The translations under genes were made by a program, and so were the position numbers. A stretch of DNA of 64,000 nucleotides from Coptis chinensis (lineage: Eukaryota > Streptophyta > Magnoliopsida > Ranunculales > Ranunculaceae), in contig CM027377.1 of assembly GCA_015680905.1 (NCBI GenBank), positions 10,564,501 to 10,628,500 on the forward strand. Reading direction: 5' to 3'. Positions 44,537 through 56,571 of this stretch are shown here, piece by piece. The stretch's first letter is position 1. Each line of letters starts with the position of its first letter. The notes under the pieces were generated by a model. The model did not search any database. It worked only from the letters and a program-made list of their open reading frames with translations, and was not told the DNA's origin.

Positions 44537-44910
44537 AAAACCACAGTTAAACTTAAGGATCCTGGGAGCCTTACAGTCTCTTGCCACATTGGAGACAAGT
44601 TCAAGGGCAATACTCTATTAGATCTTAGTTCTAGTGTCAACCTGTTACTTTATTCTGTTTATCAGGAGTTGGGCTTACAAGATTTAAATCCCCCAAGAGT
44701 CACCTTGCAATTAGCAGACTGATCTGTTAAGATTCTGCGTGGTATTACCCTATAGACTTCATAGTTTTGGACATTCATGAGTCAATAGATAATAGAATTC
44801 CTATCATTTTAGGCCGACCATTTCTAGCCACAGCCAATGCCTTGATAAACTGTAGAAATGGTGAGATGAAGATGTCTTTTGGGAATATGTCTATAGATGT
44901 GAATGTTTTC
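44537..44910 (+). pseudogene. Athila A aspartic protease region
   Basis: VKLKDPGSLTVSCHIGDKF leads into NTLLDLSSSVNLLLYSVYQE, where Athila proteases have DLGASVNLLP; the catalytic Asp stays but the following Gly is Ser. LNPPRVTLQLAD is followed by TGA at 44720 (where relatives have Arg) and a frameshift near 44740. The second half continues in the other frame with YPIDFIVLDIHE, RIPIILGRPFLATANALINC and MKMSFGNMSIDVNVF. Confidence 0.85.
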
Positions 44911-46668
44911 TACCTTATGAAGAAACACAGTGATGATGAGGATATTGGTGAAGTTTTTCTCCTCAATAGTTTGATCCCTACTCCACAAGTGGAAGACCCA
45001 TTAGAAGCATGTTTAACCTATTTTGCTTATGACTTTGACATAGATGGATCCATTAGTATTGTGAATGAGTTATTAGACTCGACACCTATCCTAGATACCG
45101 AAAATTGGAAAGCTAAGGTAGAACCACTCCACCCTCCTATTCCAAAAACAATTTCTAGTGTTGATTCTAAGGTTGAGCCTAGTAGTGAGCCCAAGGTTGA
45201 TTCTACTCCTTCACCAGCAAGCCTAGAACTTAAACCTTTGCCAGCTGAACTCAAATATATTTTCTTAGGACCCAATGAGACATACCCTGTTATTGTTGCC
45301 TTTGATCTATTAGATGAACAAGAGATCTTGTTAGTTGAAGTTTTGAAAAAGCATAAGTCTGCCATTGGTTGGTCCCTCAGTGATATCAAAGGTATTAATC
45401 CTTTATTGGTTCAACATAAAATTCACTTGGAAGATAATGCTAAAACTTCTAGAGAACCCCAGAGGAGATTGAACCCACACATGAAAGAAGTGGTCCGAGC
45501 TGAAGTTTTGAAGCTCCTAGATGCAGGTATCATCTACCCCATCTCAGATAGCCAGTGGATTAGCCCTGTACAAGTTGTACCCAAGAAATACGGGATAATT
45601 GTTGTCCCAAATGATGAAAATGAGTTAGTCCCAACCAGAGTTCAGACCGGATGGAGAATGTGCATAGATTTTAGGAAACTTAATGCACAAACAAGAAAAG
45701 ATAATTTCCCTCTCCCGTTTATTGATCAGATGCTGGATATATTAGCAGGTCATGCTTTTTATTGTTTCTTAGATGGTTTCTCTGGTTACTTTTAGATTGT
45801 TATAGCCCCAGAAGACCAAGAAAAGACTACCTTTACCTATTTTTTTGGTACGTTTGCTTATCGACGCATGCCTTTCGGGATTTGTAATGCACCTGCGACT
45901 TTTCAAAGGTGTATGGTTAGTATCTTTTCAGACATGGTAGAGAGGTTTTTAGAAGTTTTCATGGATGACTTCTCTGTCTTTGGTTCTTCTTTTGATGATT
46001 GCTTGAACCATCTGAGTCTTGTCTTAGAAAGATGTGAGGAGAAAAACTTAGTCCTCAATTGGGAGAAATGCCACTTCATGGTGAATAAAGGCATTGTCTT
46101 GGGTCACATTGTTTCTAGTGAGGGTATTCAAGTTGACAAGTCTAAAGTTGATGTGATTTCTACTCTACCCATTCCGAAGTCTATTAAAGATGTTAGATCT
46201 TTTCTAGGGCATGCGAGTTTTTATCGTCGGTTCATAAAGGACTTTAGTCAAATCACTCAGTCTCTGAGTAACTTATTTCCTAAGGATGCTCCTTTTGATT
46301 TCACTGAGGCCTATATTAAAGCTTTTGACTATCTGAAAAATGCTTTGACCACTATACCCATTATCCGACCACCTAACTGGTCACTCCCTTTTGAGTTGAT
46401 GTGTGACGCTTTTGATTACGCAGTTGGTGCAGTCTTAGGTCAAAAGGTTGATAAACTCCCTCATGTAATCTATTATGCTAGTAGAACTCTCAATGATGCC
46501 CAACTTAACTACTCAACCACTAAGAAAGAGTTGTTGGCAATTGTTTTTGCTTTTGATAAGTTTCAACACTATTTGATTGGTTCCAAAGTGATTATTTACT
46601 CTGATCATGTGGCTTTAAGGCATCTTCTTTCTAAGAAGGATGCCAAACCATGATTGATCTGATAGATC
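44911..46668 (+). pseudogene. Athila A reverse transcriptase and RNase H
   Basis: A spacer (to about 45220) with Pro/Ser-rich sequence is followed by HKSAIGWSLSDIKGINPLL and EDNAKTSREPQRRLNPHMKE. The RT body has SPVQVVPKKYGI, MCIDFRKLNAQTRKDNFPLP and FLDGFSGYF before TAG (45793-45795, where relatives have Gln). RRMPFGICNAPATFQRC and the catalytic box EVFMDDFSVFGSS follow. RNase H follows the connection domain (RSFLGHASFYRRFIKDFS) with LMCDAFDYAVGAVLGQ, TTKKELLAIVFAFDKF and YSDHVALRHLLSKKD. TGA at 46651, TGA at 46660 and TAG at 46663 replace the expected R, R and W codons of KPRLIRW. No frameshift occurs. Confidence 0.92.
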
Positions 46669-48120
46669 TTGTTGCTACAGGAGTTTGATCTTGAGATTCG
46701 AGATAAAAAAGGAACTGAAAATGTAGTTGCCGATCATTTGTCTAGGCTAGTGACTGAGGCCATTGAAAACTGGCCTATTTATGAGAGTTTTCCTGATGAG
46801 CACTTGATGGCTGTTGCTCAGGCCCCATGGTATGCTGACATAGTGAACTTCCTTGTCACCACTCAATTACCCAATCATTGGAATAAGCACGATAAATCTA
46901 AGTTTTTGGCCACTACCAAATATTTTGTTTGGGATGACCCCTACCTCTTTAAGTGTTGTCCAAACCAGATAGTACGTAGATGCATTCCTGAGTGGGAACA
47001 TAGAGCTATTCTCTCATTTTGTCATGATCATGCATGTGGTGGCCATTTTGGCTCCAAAAAGACCGCTGCAAAAGTGTTGCGATACGGATTTTATTGGCCT
47101 ACATTGTTTCGTGATGCCCATACTTACTGTCATGCTTGTAGTAAATGTCAACACCTAGGGCATATGTCTCATAGACACATGATGCCTCTTACCCCTATTC
47201 TGATTGTGGAAGTTTTTGATGTGTGGAGTATTGACTTTATGGGACCTTTTCCTAACTCCCATGGCTTTGAGTACATTTTAGTAGCAGTTGACTATGTCTC
47301 AAAGTGGATTGAGGCTATTGCATGTAGGACCAATAACCATAGAGTTGTTGTCAATTTTCTAAGGGAACACATTTTTGCTATATTTAGTACTCCTCGCGCT
47401 ATCATTAGTGACGAGGGAAAACACTTTTGCAATAAGGCTTTTGAAAGGTTAATGAAGAAATATGGGGTTACTGACAAGGTTGCCTTACCTTACCACCCCC
47501 AGACCAATGGTCAAGCTGAGGTATCCAATAAGGAAATTAAGCAAATCCTTGAAAAGACGATCTGACCAGATAGGAAAGATTGGAGTTTAAGACTCCCTGA
47601 TTCACTTTGTACCTATAGAACTGCTTTCAAAACACCCATTGGTATCTCACCTTATCGCCTAGTCTTTGGTAAGCCTTGTCATTTGCCTGTAGAGTTAGAG
47701 TATAAAGCCTGTTGGGCCGTAAAAAGCCTTAATTTTGACCTTGTCAAGGCTTGTGACCATAGGAAGTTGCAATTGAATGAGCTCGAGGAACTTAGGAATG
47801 ATGCATATGACCTCTCTAAAAAGTACAAAACCAATATGAAGAGGGTACACGATAACCAAATCATGAGGAAAGAATTTTTGGTCGGTCAAAAAGTTTTACT
47901 TTATAATTTCCGTCTTCATTTGTTCCCTAGGAAATTGAAAACTCATTGGTTTGGTCCTTTCATAGTCACACATGTCACTCCTTATGGAGCAATCACAGTT
48001 GAGAACCCAAAAGATGGTAGTACTTTTAAAGTCAATGGTCAACGTTTGAAGCCATTTTTGGAGTTACATTCCCCAAAAGTAGAGAAAGTACTTCTGGAAG
48101 ATCTTGTTTATCAGGATTGA
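46669..48120 (+). pseudogene. Athila A integrase
   Basis: The N-terminal H2C2 finger reads [15 protein letters not shown] and [10 protein letters not shown]. The core has [19 protein letters not shown] (first Asp), [19 protein letters not shown] (second Asp; the usual DNG is DEG) and [15 protein letters not shown] (Glu). TGA at 47563-47565 follows EKTI, but the same frame continues through [38 protein letters not shown] and [17 protein letters not shown], the C-terminal DNA-binding part, to TGA at 48118-48120. One substitution is the only break. Confidence 0.92.
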
Positions 48121-48307
48121 TCATCTCTTCGATCACCGCTGCGTTGGGCTGACGACGTAAACCTTAGCGCTTTTTGGGAGGCAACCCAAAGTATTGTACC
48201 TATTCCAAACTCTAGGTTTGGGGGTTCACTTGTATATATAGTCGTTGTAGTATAGTTGCATTTCTTTGTGCTTTCATTCTTATTTTATTGGCAGGAAATG
48301 TGATTAG
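48121..48307 (+). other. Athila A sequence after pol
   Basis: Contains GGGAGGCAACCCAAAG and GGTTTGGGGGTTCAC, motifs usual just 3' of Athila pol. It is cut by the CACTA insertion at TAG (48305-48307) and resumes at 51958. Confidence 0.65.
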
Positions 48308-49443
48308 CACCACACCAGATATTCGAAAAAAAGACAAGACTACCGACGCCGTTCTTTAGTCTGTTATGAGCACGCACCACGTGTGTCGTTGAAGTCCCCG
48401 TGAGGCGTCGGATCAGAACCCATAGATAAAAAGCAGGAGAGGACAAAAAGAAAAAAAAATCACTTTTCACTTACCATCTCTCAAACCCTCGCTCTCAAAT
48501 CTCTCTCGAATTGCAAATCATTCTCGAATCTCAAATCGCTCTCAAATCACTCTCTTCTCAATCACATACCATCTCTCTTCAGGTAATTTTGATCACTTAA
48601 ATTGATCTTTTGATTTCGATCCCAAATAAATGATAAGTTTTAATTTTGATCACTTCAATTGATGTTTTGATTGATATCGATCACTTCTTAATCATTACAG
48701 ATTGTTCACTTTCAGCTGTTTGATCATTGTTTTAATATCATCAGTAAGTAAACAAACCTTGCTATCATAGCCCTAAATTTTTGTATAAATGTTAAATGTT
48801 TATTTTGGATATGTTTTTAGCTTATTATTGATTGGTATTGGTTTTTTGTGATGTGAAGATATGAAATAAAGCTTGAAATGACTTGAAATGTGTTGTCTCC
48901 TTATTAGAAAACATTAATGTTATGGTGGAAATGACTAGTAATGGTTACAAAAGTATCGATTAGTTATAATTCAATTGCATTTTGTCGGTTGTTTGTTGTA
49001 TTGTAAGTTTTAGGTTCCTCGGAAAAAAAAAAATTAACTAATTTTAGCCTGAACTTTCGGTGTGTGTTTAGGAATTTTGGAGCTTCTCGAAATTTGGAAA
49101 TTGAATTCCAATGCTCCAATACAATTAATCTAACTTCGAATTAAGCTTGTTAATACACTTCGTGCTTGTTTAAGATCTACTTCCGGAGATACTTGAAAAC
49201 ACACAACTATTTTGTATATAGACTGCAGCAGGAGAGCGTTGTCTTGATTCTTGAAAGTTTTTTTCTCATCACCTGTAAAACAGCAGGTTTGTTGTATCAT
49301 CTCATTTCTGTTTTTGGTATTTATTCTTTTGTTTAATTTTTTTTCTTCCTTCAAAGTGAAAAATGGAGATCTAATTAGTACAGTTCTTTTTATAATGAAT
49401 ATTCGTTGTTTATGTGTTTAGGTGATTGATTCAAGTAACAGAG

Positions 49444-49760
49444 ATGCCGAAAGTGGTTGTTTGTACTAAATTTAGACCGTTAAATTTGAAAGAGAAAGGA
49501 GAAAATGGTGATAACCTTTGCATAAAAAGCTTAGATTCTGAAACTTTCATTTACAAGGTTGTTTTTCCACTCAATTCCTCTTAATTATTTAATTCAAACA
49601 GTTTTTGTGAATAGCTTTTTGTATACTTGTTACTATTGGATTGATTGATTGATTTCAGGATGAGAAGGAAGATGATTCACATTCTGGTTCGATAGAGTAT
49701 TCTACCAGGGATCTGAACAAGCTGTTGTGTATGATTTTCTTGCAGTGCCTATTATTAGAG
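49444..49760 (+). pseudogene. captured kinesin-1 5' fragment
   Basis: Kinesin-1 is a microtubule motor. Exon 1 (49444-49557) begins MPKVVVCTKFRPLNLKEKGE, the start of the motor domain (usual form V-C-x-R-F-R-P-L), and ends TFIYK at a GT donor in phase 0. Exon 2 (49659-49760) begins DEKEDDSH after TTTCAG, then after a one-base loss reads FDRVFYQGSEQAVVYDFLAV and PIIR up to a GTACAT donor. The P-loop exon is absent. Upstream lies a pyrimidine-rich leader (about 48476-48583) ending CTTCAG at a GTAATT donor, and a second leader exon (from 49420, after TGTTTAG) that holds the ATG. So promoter-proximal DNA, two leader exons and two coding exons were taken up with introns. Confidence 0.75.
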
Positions 49761-50192
49761 GTACATAGATACACTCTAGATTGTACTGTATAATATCCTG
49801 GATTTTTAAGAGCATCTTGTCAGCGTCCCAAGCTAAGGGAGGACAATATCGAAACGGTATGCACCACACTAAGTTTGATACCAGTAAATCTTTTTGTTGG
49901 TACTCATCTCTTCTTTGATAATTGACATGTATAATTATGGATAATTTTACCTATATATATAGCTATGATATTTATATTACTGTTTCATTTCTATCCCATT
50001 TTTATATCATTTTTACATAATAAGGATACTTCCTGTTTTATCATTGTTCCTATCATTTTTACATAATAAGGATACTTCCTGTTTAATGTATAGCTATGAT
50101 AATTGACATGTTCCTATCATTTTTACATATATATATAGCTATGATAATTTTACTTCCGTTTTCATTTTGTTTCCATGCAGCTTTGTTGACAT

Positions 50193-50435
50193 GTGTCTTT
50201 GATCTGTTCCTCGAGATTAAGTGAAAGGGATTTGAGGTTCATTGACGAAATGAGAAAAGGCGATATCATGTCTGAGAAAAAAACTTTTCTGAGTGGCTTT
50301 TTAGAAGGACCAGATTCGCATTTAAGAGAATCAATCTTATTTGCTGAAGAGAGAACTGCTGATTTATTTGGAGCACATCTATGTAGGGTCACTAGAAAGA
50401 GACCTCAACATGCAGGGGTTGCAGCTGGGAGCAGG
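50193..50435 (+). pseudogene. unidentified captured exon in CACTA element
   Basis: Open frame SSRLSERDLRFIDEMRKGD, then FLSGFLEGPDSHLRESILFA and EERTADLFGAHLCRVTRKRP, ending GVAAGSR at a donor GTAACTC (50436). A splice acceptor (CCATGCAG) lies at 50173-50180 with a stop in this frame shortly after. I do not recognise the family. Codon use and flanking splice signals suggest host origin. A downstream piece near 50752-50822 (FANLRRDDDPDKEE then TAA) may be its last exon. Confidence 0.45.
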
Positions 50436-51433
50436 TAACTCATTTTTATGAAACTACTATAGTCTTAACTGTTCTTTTGAAGCATAAAAAACTACTAAGA
50501 TAAAAATTAGACATGCAAAACTTGCTTTACTTACATGTTCAATTCTTACTGATCTCTCACTAAACTCTCTCCTCCATCTTCTATTTTTCTGTTGACAATT
50601 TTTTGATTCCCCCTTCACACGTCATGCAGAACCGATATTAGGATATCTGGTATGAACACAGGATTGAGTAACTATAGCTTGTGTGGTACGGTAATGAATA
50701 TTTTTCAGTAGGTAATGAATATTGTTTCCAATAATGCTACAGGAGCCCATCTACCTTCCAACAAGTTTAAGTGGATTTTGCTAATCTTAGAAGAGATGAT
50801 GACCCTGATAAGGAGGAATAACTAAGTCATTATGGTTCTGAATTTGGTTTTGCATATCTATTTCGTACAGTATCTTGAGCTTTACTGGTATGATATTTTT
50901 TCGGTAATAATTCGATCGAAACTTACACATCCTTTTACATGAAATAATAATAACCGTAGAAATATCGATTTTTTTATCTGATTTTAGATCTGTATATGCG
51001 TGTTTAAATGGAAATTGTTTAGCATAATTAATCGATGATTTAGGTTTTTTAATAGTTTGCTCAGATTATTTAATATTATAAATTTGAGTTTATGTTGTGA
51101 GATTGTTGTCTGTTGATAATAATTGATATGTGTCTACCTGAAGGGTTTGAATATGTGCATGTCCAAAATTTGTTGTTCTAAGATATTAAAGTTTGTTTAG
51201 GAGAGCTTTCTAGCTGTGGACGGATGAGTTGGTCATATAATTAGTTGTTTCACAGATCTAGTGGCATGGAAAATTAAGTTTAGCATTGAGCACATCTTTA
51301 TTTGCTTTTAAACACAATCCTTGTTTGGGTTATCTCTATTTTAAGTTCAGATATTTGCGTTGTTGACTTGTTTGGTGCAAATGAGCTTATTTAAGGTTTG
51401 AATCATGTGTAGGGAAACACTAGATTTGAAACA

Positions 51434-51574
51434 TGGAAGAAGATAAGGATACACAGGAAACTCCCACGAGAGGAAATGAATGGGAAGTTGTGTCTCGGCA
51501 ACCAAAGATATCACGCCTATCACGTCCAAGAGGGTTTGAGTCAATTCATACGAGGCCGTTGGTTAATTATGGAT
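51434..51574 (+). pseudogene. small ORF with EWEVVS motif in CACTA element
   Basis: ATG at 51434 opens a 46-codon frame reading MEEDKDTQETPTRGNEWEVV, then SRQPKISRLSRPRGFESI, ending GGATAA. The acidic start and EWEVVS resemble the N-terminus of plant ATG8-interacting proteins, but the match is too short to claim. It lies close to the right end of the CACTA element and could be a third captured fragment. Confidence 0.3.
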
Positions 51575-51957
51575 AATTTTTTGAATTGGAGAAGTAGCTA
51601 GTTGACTTTGAATTATGGTGTTTGGTTATGTAGTTTGGGCTTCTCGTTATTTTGAGAATGGTTATATTTGGGTATGGTTGTGTTTCTGAAGAGATTTTGG
51701 GCCAAGTAAGAATGGATCCAATTAACCTGTACTGGGTGGGTTTCTTTTGGCCATGATTCAGTAGATATTGGGCTAGGGACTTTTTTGGTCCTGATTCGGC
51801 TCTTTTTTTTAAAAAAATGAAAAACGACACATGTCAAGTGTCGTAGAAAAAAAACGACTGCAAAAAAAAGGGTCACCATACGACACCCAAAAGTGTCTTT
51901 TTTTTTTTAAAAAACAACGCATTTGTAATGTCTTTTTTCAATAGATCTAGTGTAGTG

Positions 51958-52584
51958 TAGTAAATAAGCATCAAACAAGGTAAAATGTTTTAATTTATCT
52001 CTTTCCAAGCTTACGTTCATTTTGTCCTTAACATCATTATTGTCATTTTGGTGGCTTAGTTTTCAACATTGGGGACAATGTTTCATTTAGGTTTGGGGTG
52101 TTGAAATTTAAAATTTTCTCTTTGATGTTTATGATTTTTGTAAAAAATAAAAAATAAAATAAAAAATGGTGTTCTAGATTTCAATTATGGGATTTTTATG
52201 ATAATAAAGGTTTGATACCCTTTCGATGATGAAATAGGTCTAGAAGTCTCAATTTAGCTACATACTTTGACTTGAGTCTTAAAAATCTGAGTTAATTAGA
52301 GTGTAATAGACCTTGCATTAGTTCTTGAGGATCTTTGCATGAATTTTGCATTGCATTTTATGAGTAATGAACTTCTGGAATCCAAGAGTCAGATGAATTA
52401 ACTAGACAAAACCTGTGAGTCTGAGCCAAAAGCCTATATTATGTGTGGATTTTCTCGAGTGATGACACCATGGATGAAGCTTTTTCGAGTAGAGAGATGC
52501 ACACTTCTTCTTGCTAGATCACCACATGGACACCTACGTAGAATTTAGGCATTCTTTGACCATTTGAGCCTGGTATATCCCACA

Positions 52585-52663
<79 letters not shown>

Positions 52664-53680
52664 TTTCCTTATAAGCCCTTTTGAAGCCTTGCTCTTTAAG
52701 CCTTTTTCTTGTGAACCAAACTCCTTAACCCATAACTTTTAACACATAATATAGCCTACCTAAGTTGTTACTTGAGAGTTAGGATGACTGTGAAGAAAAT
52801 AAATAAAGTGTACTCAAAGTCAGTTGCTTCCTTAATAGAAAAGTCAGAGTTTCAAGACCTTGCCATAAGTCAATCAAAATGGCAAGAAGATGTGCCCACC
52901 TTAAAAAAAAAAAAAAAATCTTGGGCCTCCTTGAAAGTTACAATTTGAATTGAAGAAGCACTAAAGTTCGAAGTTTCTCTAAGTAGTTGTGATGACCTTA
53001 TTCTCTCAAGTAATAGCTCTTTGAAATATCCATTCCTTTTCTTGTTAACCCCTACCTAAGCCCCATTGCAACCCATTTAAGACCTCTAGCTTCCTAGGCT
53101 AAGTGTGGTGTGAAAGTAAGAAGAAAATGTGATGATCGACCTCGGCTTCTTTGGTTAGTCATTAAGAGTGTAAGGATTGAGTGTGCCCTCGCACACTAGA
53201 GAGACCTTGACTTGGAGTGTAATAATATGAGTGATACATGTCTATGACACAGCCAGTGAGAACCCAAGTTAATGATTCTTTCTAAAGATACTAGAAGTGA
53301 AGTTACTCGTGCATAGCATTGCATCTTTTCATAGCACAGTGCTTATATTGCTTAATGCTTGTGTTTATTGTTTTTTTTTTAACTTTGGTGTCATGAAAAT
53401 TGAAGTTTATTGCCAAAAGAGATTAAAAGACTTTGCTGAGATAACTTAGGGTGATAACCTGGATAATCGAGACTTTGTAGTCTAATTTAGAACACCAGAA
53501 TTTTGTGGGTATATTCTCTGCAAACCCTCACGAGACAAAACTCGTCCTCGAGGGGTAACCTTAAGGTTTAACGGCTTGTTGCACAAGCTAAGTGTAGCCG
53601 CGATTCCTGCGAAAGTGAGTTAGGATTTTCTTTTGTTTTGTTTTGCTCGAGGACTAGCAAAATGTAGGTTTGGGGGTGTT
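51958..53680 (+). other. Athila A 3' non-coding region
   Basis: Starts with the duplicated TAG and contains TTCAACATTGGGGACAATG and TTAGGTTTGGGGTG, frequent in Athila 3' regions. A TA microsatellite lies at 52587-52661. No env-like frame is open. It ends in the polypurine tract AGGTTTGGGGGTG next to the LTR. Confidence 0.75.
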
Positions 53681-55385
53681 TGATAAGTGCCTAAAATTGT
53701 ATATTTTATATATAGTTTTATAGGCACTTTATAATATCAATTATGCTTAATTGCATATTTTTAATGTAAAACCATACATTTGCTTTATTCCATGGCATTA
53801 TGCACATTTTTTTTGTCATAAAGGTTTATTTGCATATATATGCATGTCTTTGGAAAAGTCCCATGTAAAATATGTTTTATTAATTTGGTTTAATATAGTT
53901 TTTTTGTAGGAAATAAAGATGTTGGTCAAAGCCCGAGCCCATGAGCCAAAAATGATCATTTAAAGAATCAATAAGTGAGAGCTCATGGAATAAATTCTGC
54001 TATCAAGAATGGAAGGAAATGTTAGAGAATTGATAATTATGGAAGGAAATCAAGAAAGAATAATCACAACTACTACTATATATCCTTACCATTTTTACCC
54101 CATTAAATATCCCCATTTCCATTAATCATTTATTCCTTTGATTTTATCATATCAAATTATTCCTTAATACCTTATATTTTTGCCACCATATTCTCCATAT
54201 TCTTGCTAATCACTCCATTCCTAATTTAAAACCATATCATTCCATTTTATCCTTTATTTGATTACCAATTTATATTTCCTTCCCTCATCATGCCTTGATA
54301 ATATCTCTTCTATATTCTATTTCCAAAATTTCTTTATCTTATATTCTCTTCCCATATCACAAAGATTGTTTCCATTTCATGTGAAGATATTATACACCAA
54401 GATATTCTTTGTAGAAGCTATAAATAGATAAGAGAATTGACATTGAAGACATCCAGACTTGAGAGAAAAATACATCAAGCTAGTTTTTTAGTTAGTTCAT
54501 TTTTGTTTTAAGGGAGAGAGTTTTGAGCGTGTATTAGTTTCTCTTGTTCTCGATCAACAATCAATACAATAATTCAAGTTTCAAGTGAAATGGTGGTATA
54601 TACTTCTTATCTTTTTATGTGTTCTAAACTCATGATGGGGTAAAATCTCTACGCTAATGGTGGAAGATGAATCCCCTATCATGAGGATGTAGGCTTATTT
54701 TCTTGTATTTCCAATTTTTATTCTCTAGTATAATCTTTAACGTATCCAGTGATTTTCTTTATATGAATTAATAATATTGAAACGAAATGTACACGAGTTC
54801 TATCACCATAATAATTGGGGTATTTCTCATTGTTAGTTTTTTTCATCATTATTATTTTTATTAAAGCTTGTTCAATAACGTTTTAGTTGCCTATCCTTGA
54901 TGACGTATACTACTTTAATTTATTTGAGTTGATTTGTCATGCTTAGATAGCTTCCTATAATGCTTGAAGATATTTGATTAAAAAAATATAACTAGCGTCC
55001 ATAAAATGCATATAGTGAAAATCATCCATTAAACTTGCAATTAGCGTTGGAGTTTATTTGATGAAATTTATAAAATAGAAATGAGAATAAATATTTGGAA
55101 ATATTGAAATAATCTATTCTTTAAAAATAGGGGTGCAGTCATTCACCATTAGGATTTCTCATTAATTGAATTCTTCAAAACCGGTAAAATTTAGTTTAAT
55201 TAGTTGATAAAATAGAAGAAAATTTTCATTCTTAGATTAAATTAGTTTGATAAAATCAAAAATCCAAAAATTGTTTTAAAGCTCACATGCCTAGTTAGTT
55301 ATTGGTTTATTAATTCTCTTCGCTCTAATTTCTCAATTTCAAGGTGTGGTTCGATTCTAACTTGTCACTATTCTTTTTAATTGTT
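53681..55385 (+). repeat. Athila A 3' LTR, truncated
   Basis: Starts TGATAAGTGCC directly after the polypurine tract. GGTTCGATTCTAACTTG near 55345 corresponds to GAGATCGACTTCGTTCTTG near 16125 of the solo LTR, about 115 bp before an LTR end. The expected ...ATCA terminus is missing and MULE sequence follows, so about 100-150 bp are lost. Confidence 0.75.
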
Positions 55386-55418
55386 GCAGGTTTGAAATAT
55401 ATATTTATTGATTTACAG

Positions 55419-56571
55419 GTTCTAAACAACAAGAATTTGTGTAAATCAAGAAACCGAGTAGCAAGATTGAATTTGGCTTGCGAGTGCTCGGGTGTGCATC
55501 GGTCACACAAGAAGGAAGGTGAAGGGAGGGCTAATAAGATAAGGTTGGGAACCAAGAAATCGGGATGTCTATTTAAGTTAAAAGGTGTTTTCCAACGTGG
55601 CACTGTTGATAGTTGGAAAATAGAAGTTAGAAATGGTATTCACAACCATATATTGGCGAAGACCCTTGAAGGACATGCATTTGTTACTTGTCTGACTGTT
55701 CCAGAGTTCGAGTACTTGTCAAAGATGAGTAAGTGTGAAATAAAGCCTAACCAAATTTTGGATTCCATCAAGAATAGGTATCATGAAAACATATCTAGTA
55801 TATCCCAAGTTTACACTGCAAGGCAGAAGGTGAGGAAATTTGATATGAACGGTCTCACACAATTGCAGAGATTGCGTGAGTTGTTAGCAAAAGAATATTA
55901 TTTTGAAGAGTTGAGACAGGATGAGAATACCGAGGAGATAACGGGGTTGTTATGGGCCCATCCAGAAGGTGTTAAGTTGGCTCGGACTTTTCCAACAGTT
56001 TTCATGTTAGACGCTACCTACAAAACTAACAGATATTGGTGGCCTTTCGTATAGTTAGTTGGGGTGAGTTCAACGTGGAAGTCATTCACCGTGTGTCTGG
56101 TGCTGCTTCAGTCTGAAACAACAGTCGACTATGAGTGGGCCCTGCGTTATTTTAGTGGCTTGCTTGGTGACATAAGCCCATCCGTGATCGTGTCTGACAG
56201 GGACTTGGCCCTGATGAGTGCCACTGACAAAGTTTTCCCTAACGCACACAAGTATTTATGTAGATGGCATATCACTACGTGCGTTCTTTCAAAATGTTAT
56301 GATATTTTTCCAACTACAGAACTTGTAGAGAAGGCCCAGTTCTCGTGGAACACTGTAGTCAAATCGAAGATAGATGTTATTTTCCAGCGTAGATGAGATG
56401 TTTTGGAAAAATATTACAGGGTTGAGTACTCCAATTTGGTTAGTTATTTGCGAGAGACTTGGTTTCCTCACAGGGATCGATTCGTATGTTGTTGGACTGA
56501 CCAACATATTCACTTTGGGAGTACAACGACCAATAGAGTTGAAGGGTCTCATGCTCAGGTGAAGCGTGTAT
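55419..56571 (+). pseudogene. MULE (Mutator-like) transposase
   Basis: MULE transposases share the FAR1/FHY3 fold. After an acceptor-like TTGATTTACAG the frame reads KKSGCLFKLKGVFQRGTVDS, WKIEVRNGIHNHILAKTLEG (zinc-binding N-terminal part), GLLWAHPEGVKLARTF and TVFMLDATYKTNRYW (first catalytic Asp). A TAG (56052-56054) follows. Next come VIVSDRDLALMSATDKVFPN (second Asp), HKYLCRWHITTCVLSKC, and after a TGA or shift near 56394 LVSYLRETWFPHRDRFVCCW and NRVEGSHAQVKRV (Glu). All three catalytic residues can be read in broken frames. The C-terminal SWIM zinc finger is missing, since MITE-like sequence and Athila B follow. No MULE end was found. Confidence 0.88.

Larger units (their letters stand above)
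48308..51957 (+). mobile_element. CACTA (En/Spm) non-autonomous element with captured genes
   Basis: Left end CACCACACCAGATATTCG and right end ATAGATCTAGTGTAGTG are inverted, allowing for CACTA to CACCA change at the left. The flanking 3-bp duplication is TAG (48305-48307 and 51958-51960), the length usual for CACTA. Both ends carry subterminal ACGACAC/GTGTCG motifs (48340-48420; 51825-51900). There is no TNPD-type transposase; instead the interior holds the 5' UTR, promoter-proximal part and first coding exons of a kinesin gene and other exon-like pieces. It sits in the 3' non-coding region of Athila A. Confidence 0.82.
42005..55385 (+). mobile_element. Ty3/gypsy retrotransposon, Athila lineage (element A)
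   Basis: 5'-truncated in gag: no 5' LTR, and the first readable sequence is mid-gag. The order gag, protease, RT, RNase H, integrase, long non-coding 3' region, polypurine tract, LTR is complete from there. LGRPFLATANALINCRNGE, ILAGHAFYCFLDGFSGY and [10 protein letters not shown] are typical of Athila. It contains two nested elements: an hAT MITE in gag (42400-43400) and a CACTA element (48308-51957). Pol from 44767 to 48120 is one frame with only in-frame stops. The 3' LTR starts at 53681 and is cut off near the MULE remnant. No env-like ORF was found after pol. Confidence 0.9.

Noticed and set aside
51958..53680. env-like gene of Athila
   Set aside because: Some Athila elements have one here, but no frame longer than a few dozen codons is open and no membrane-protein pattern is visible.
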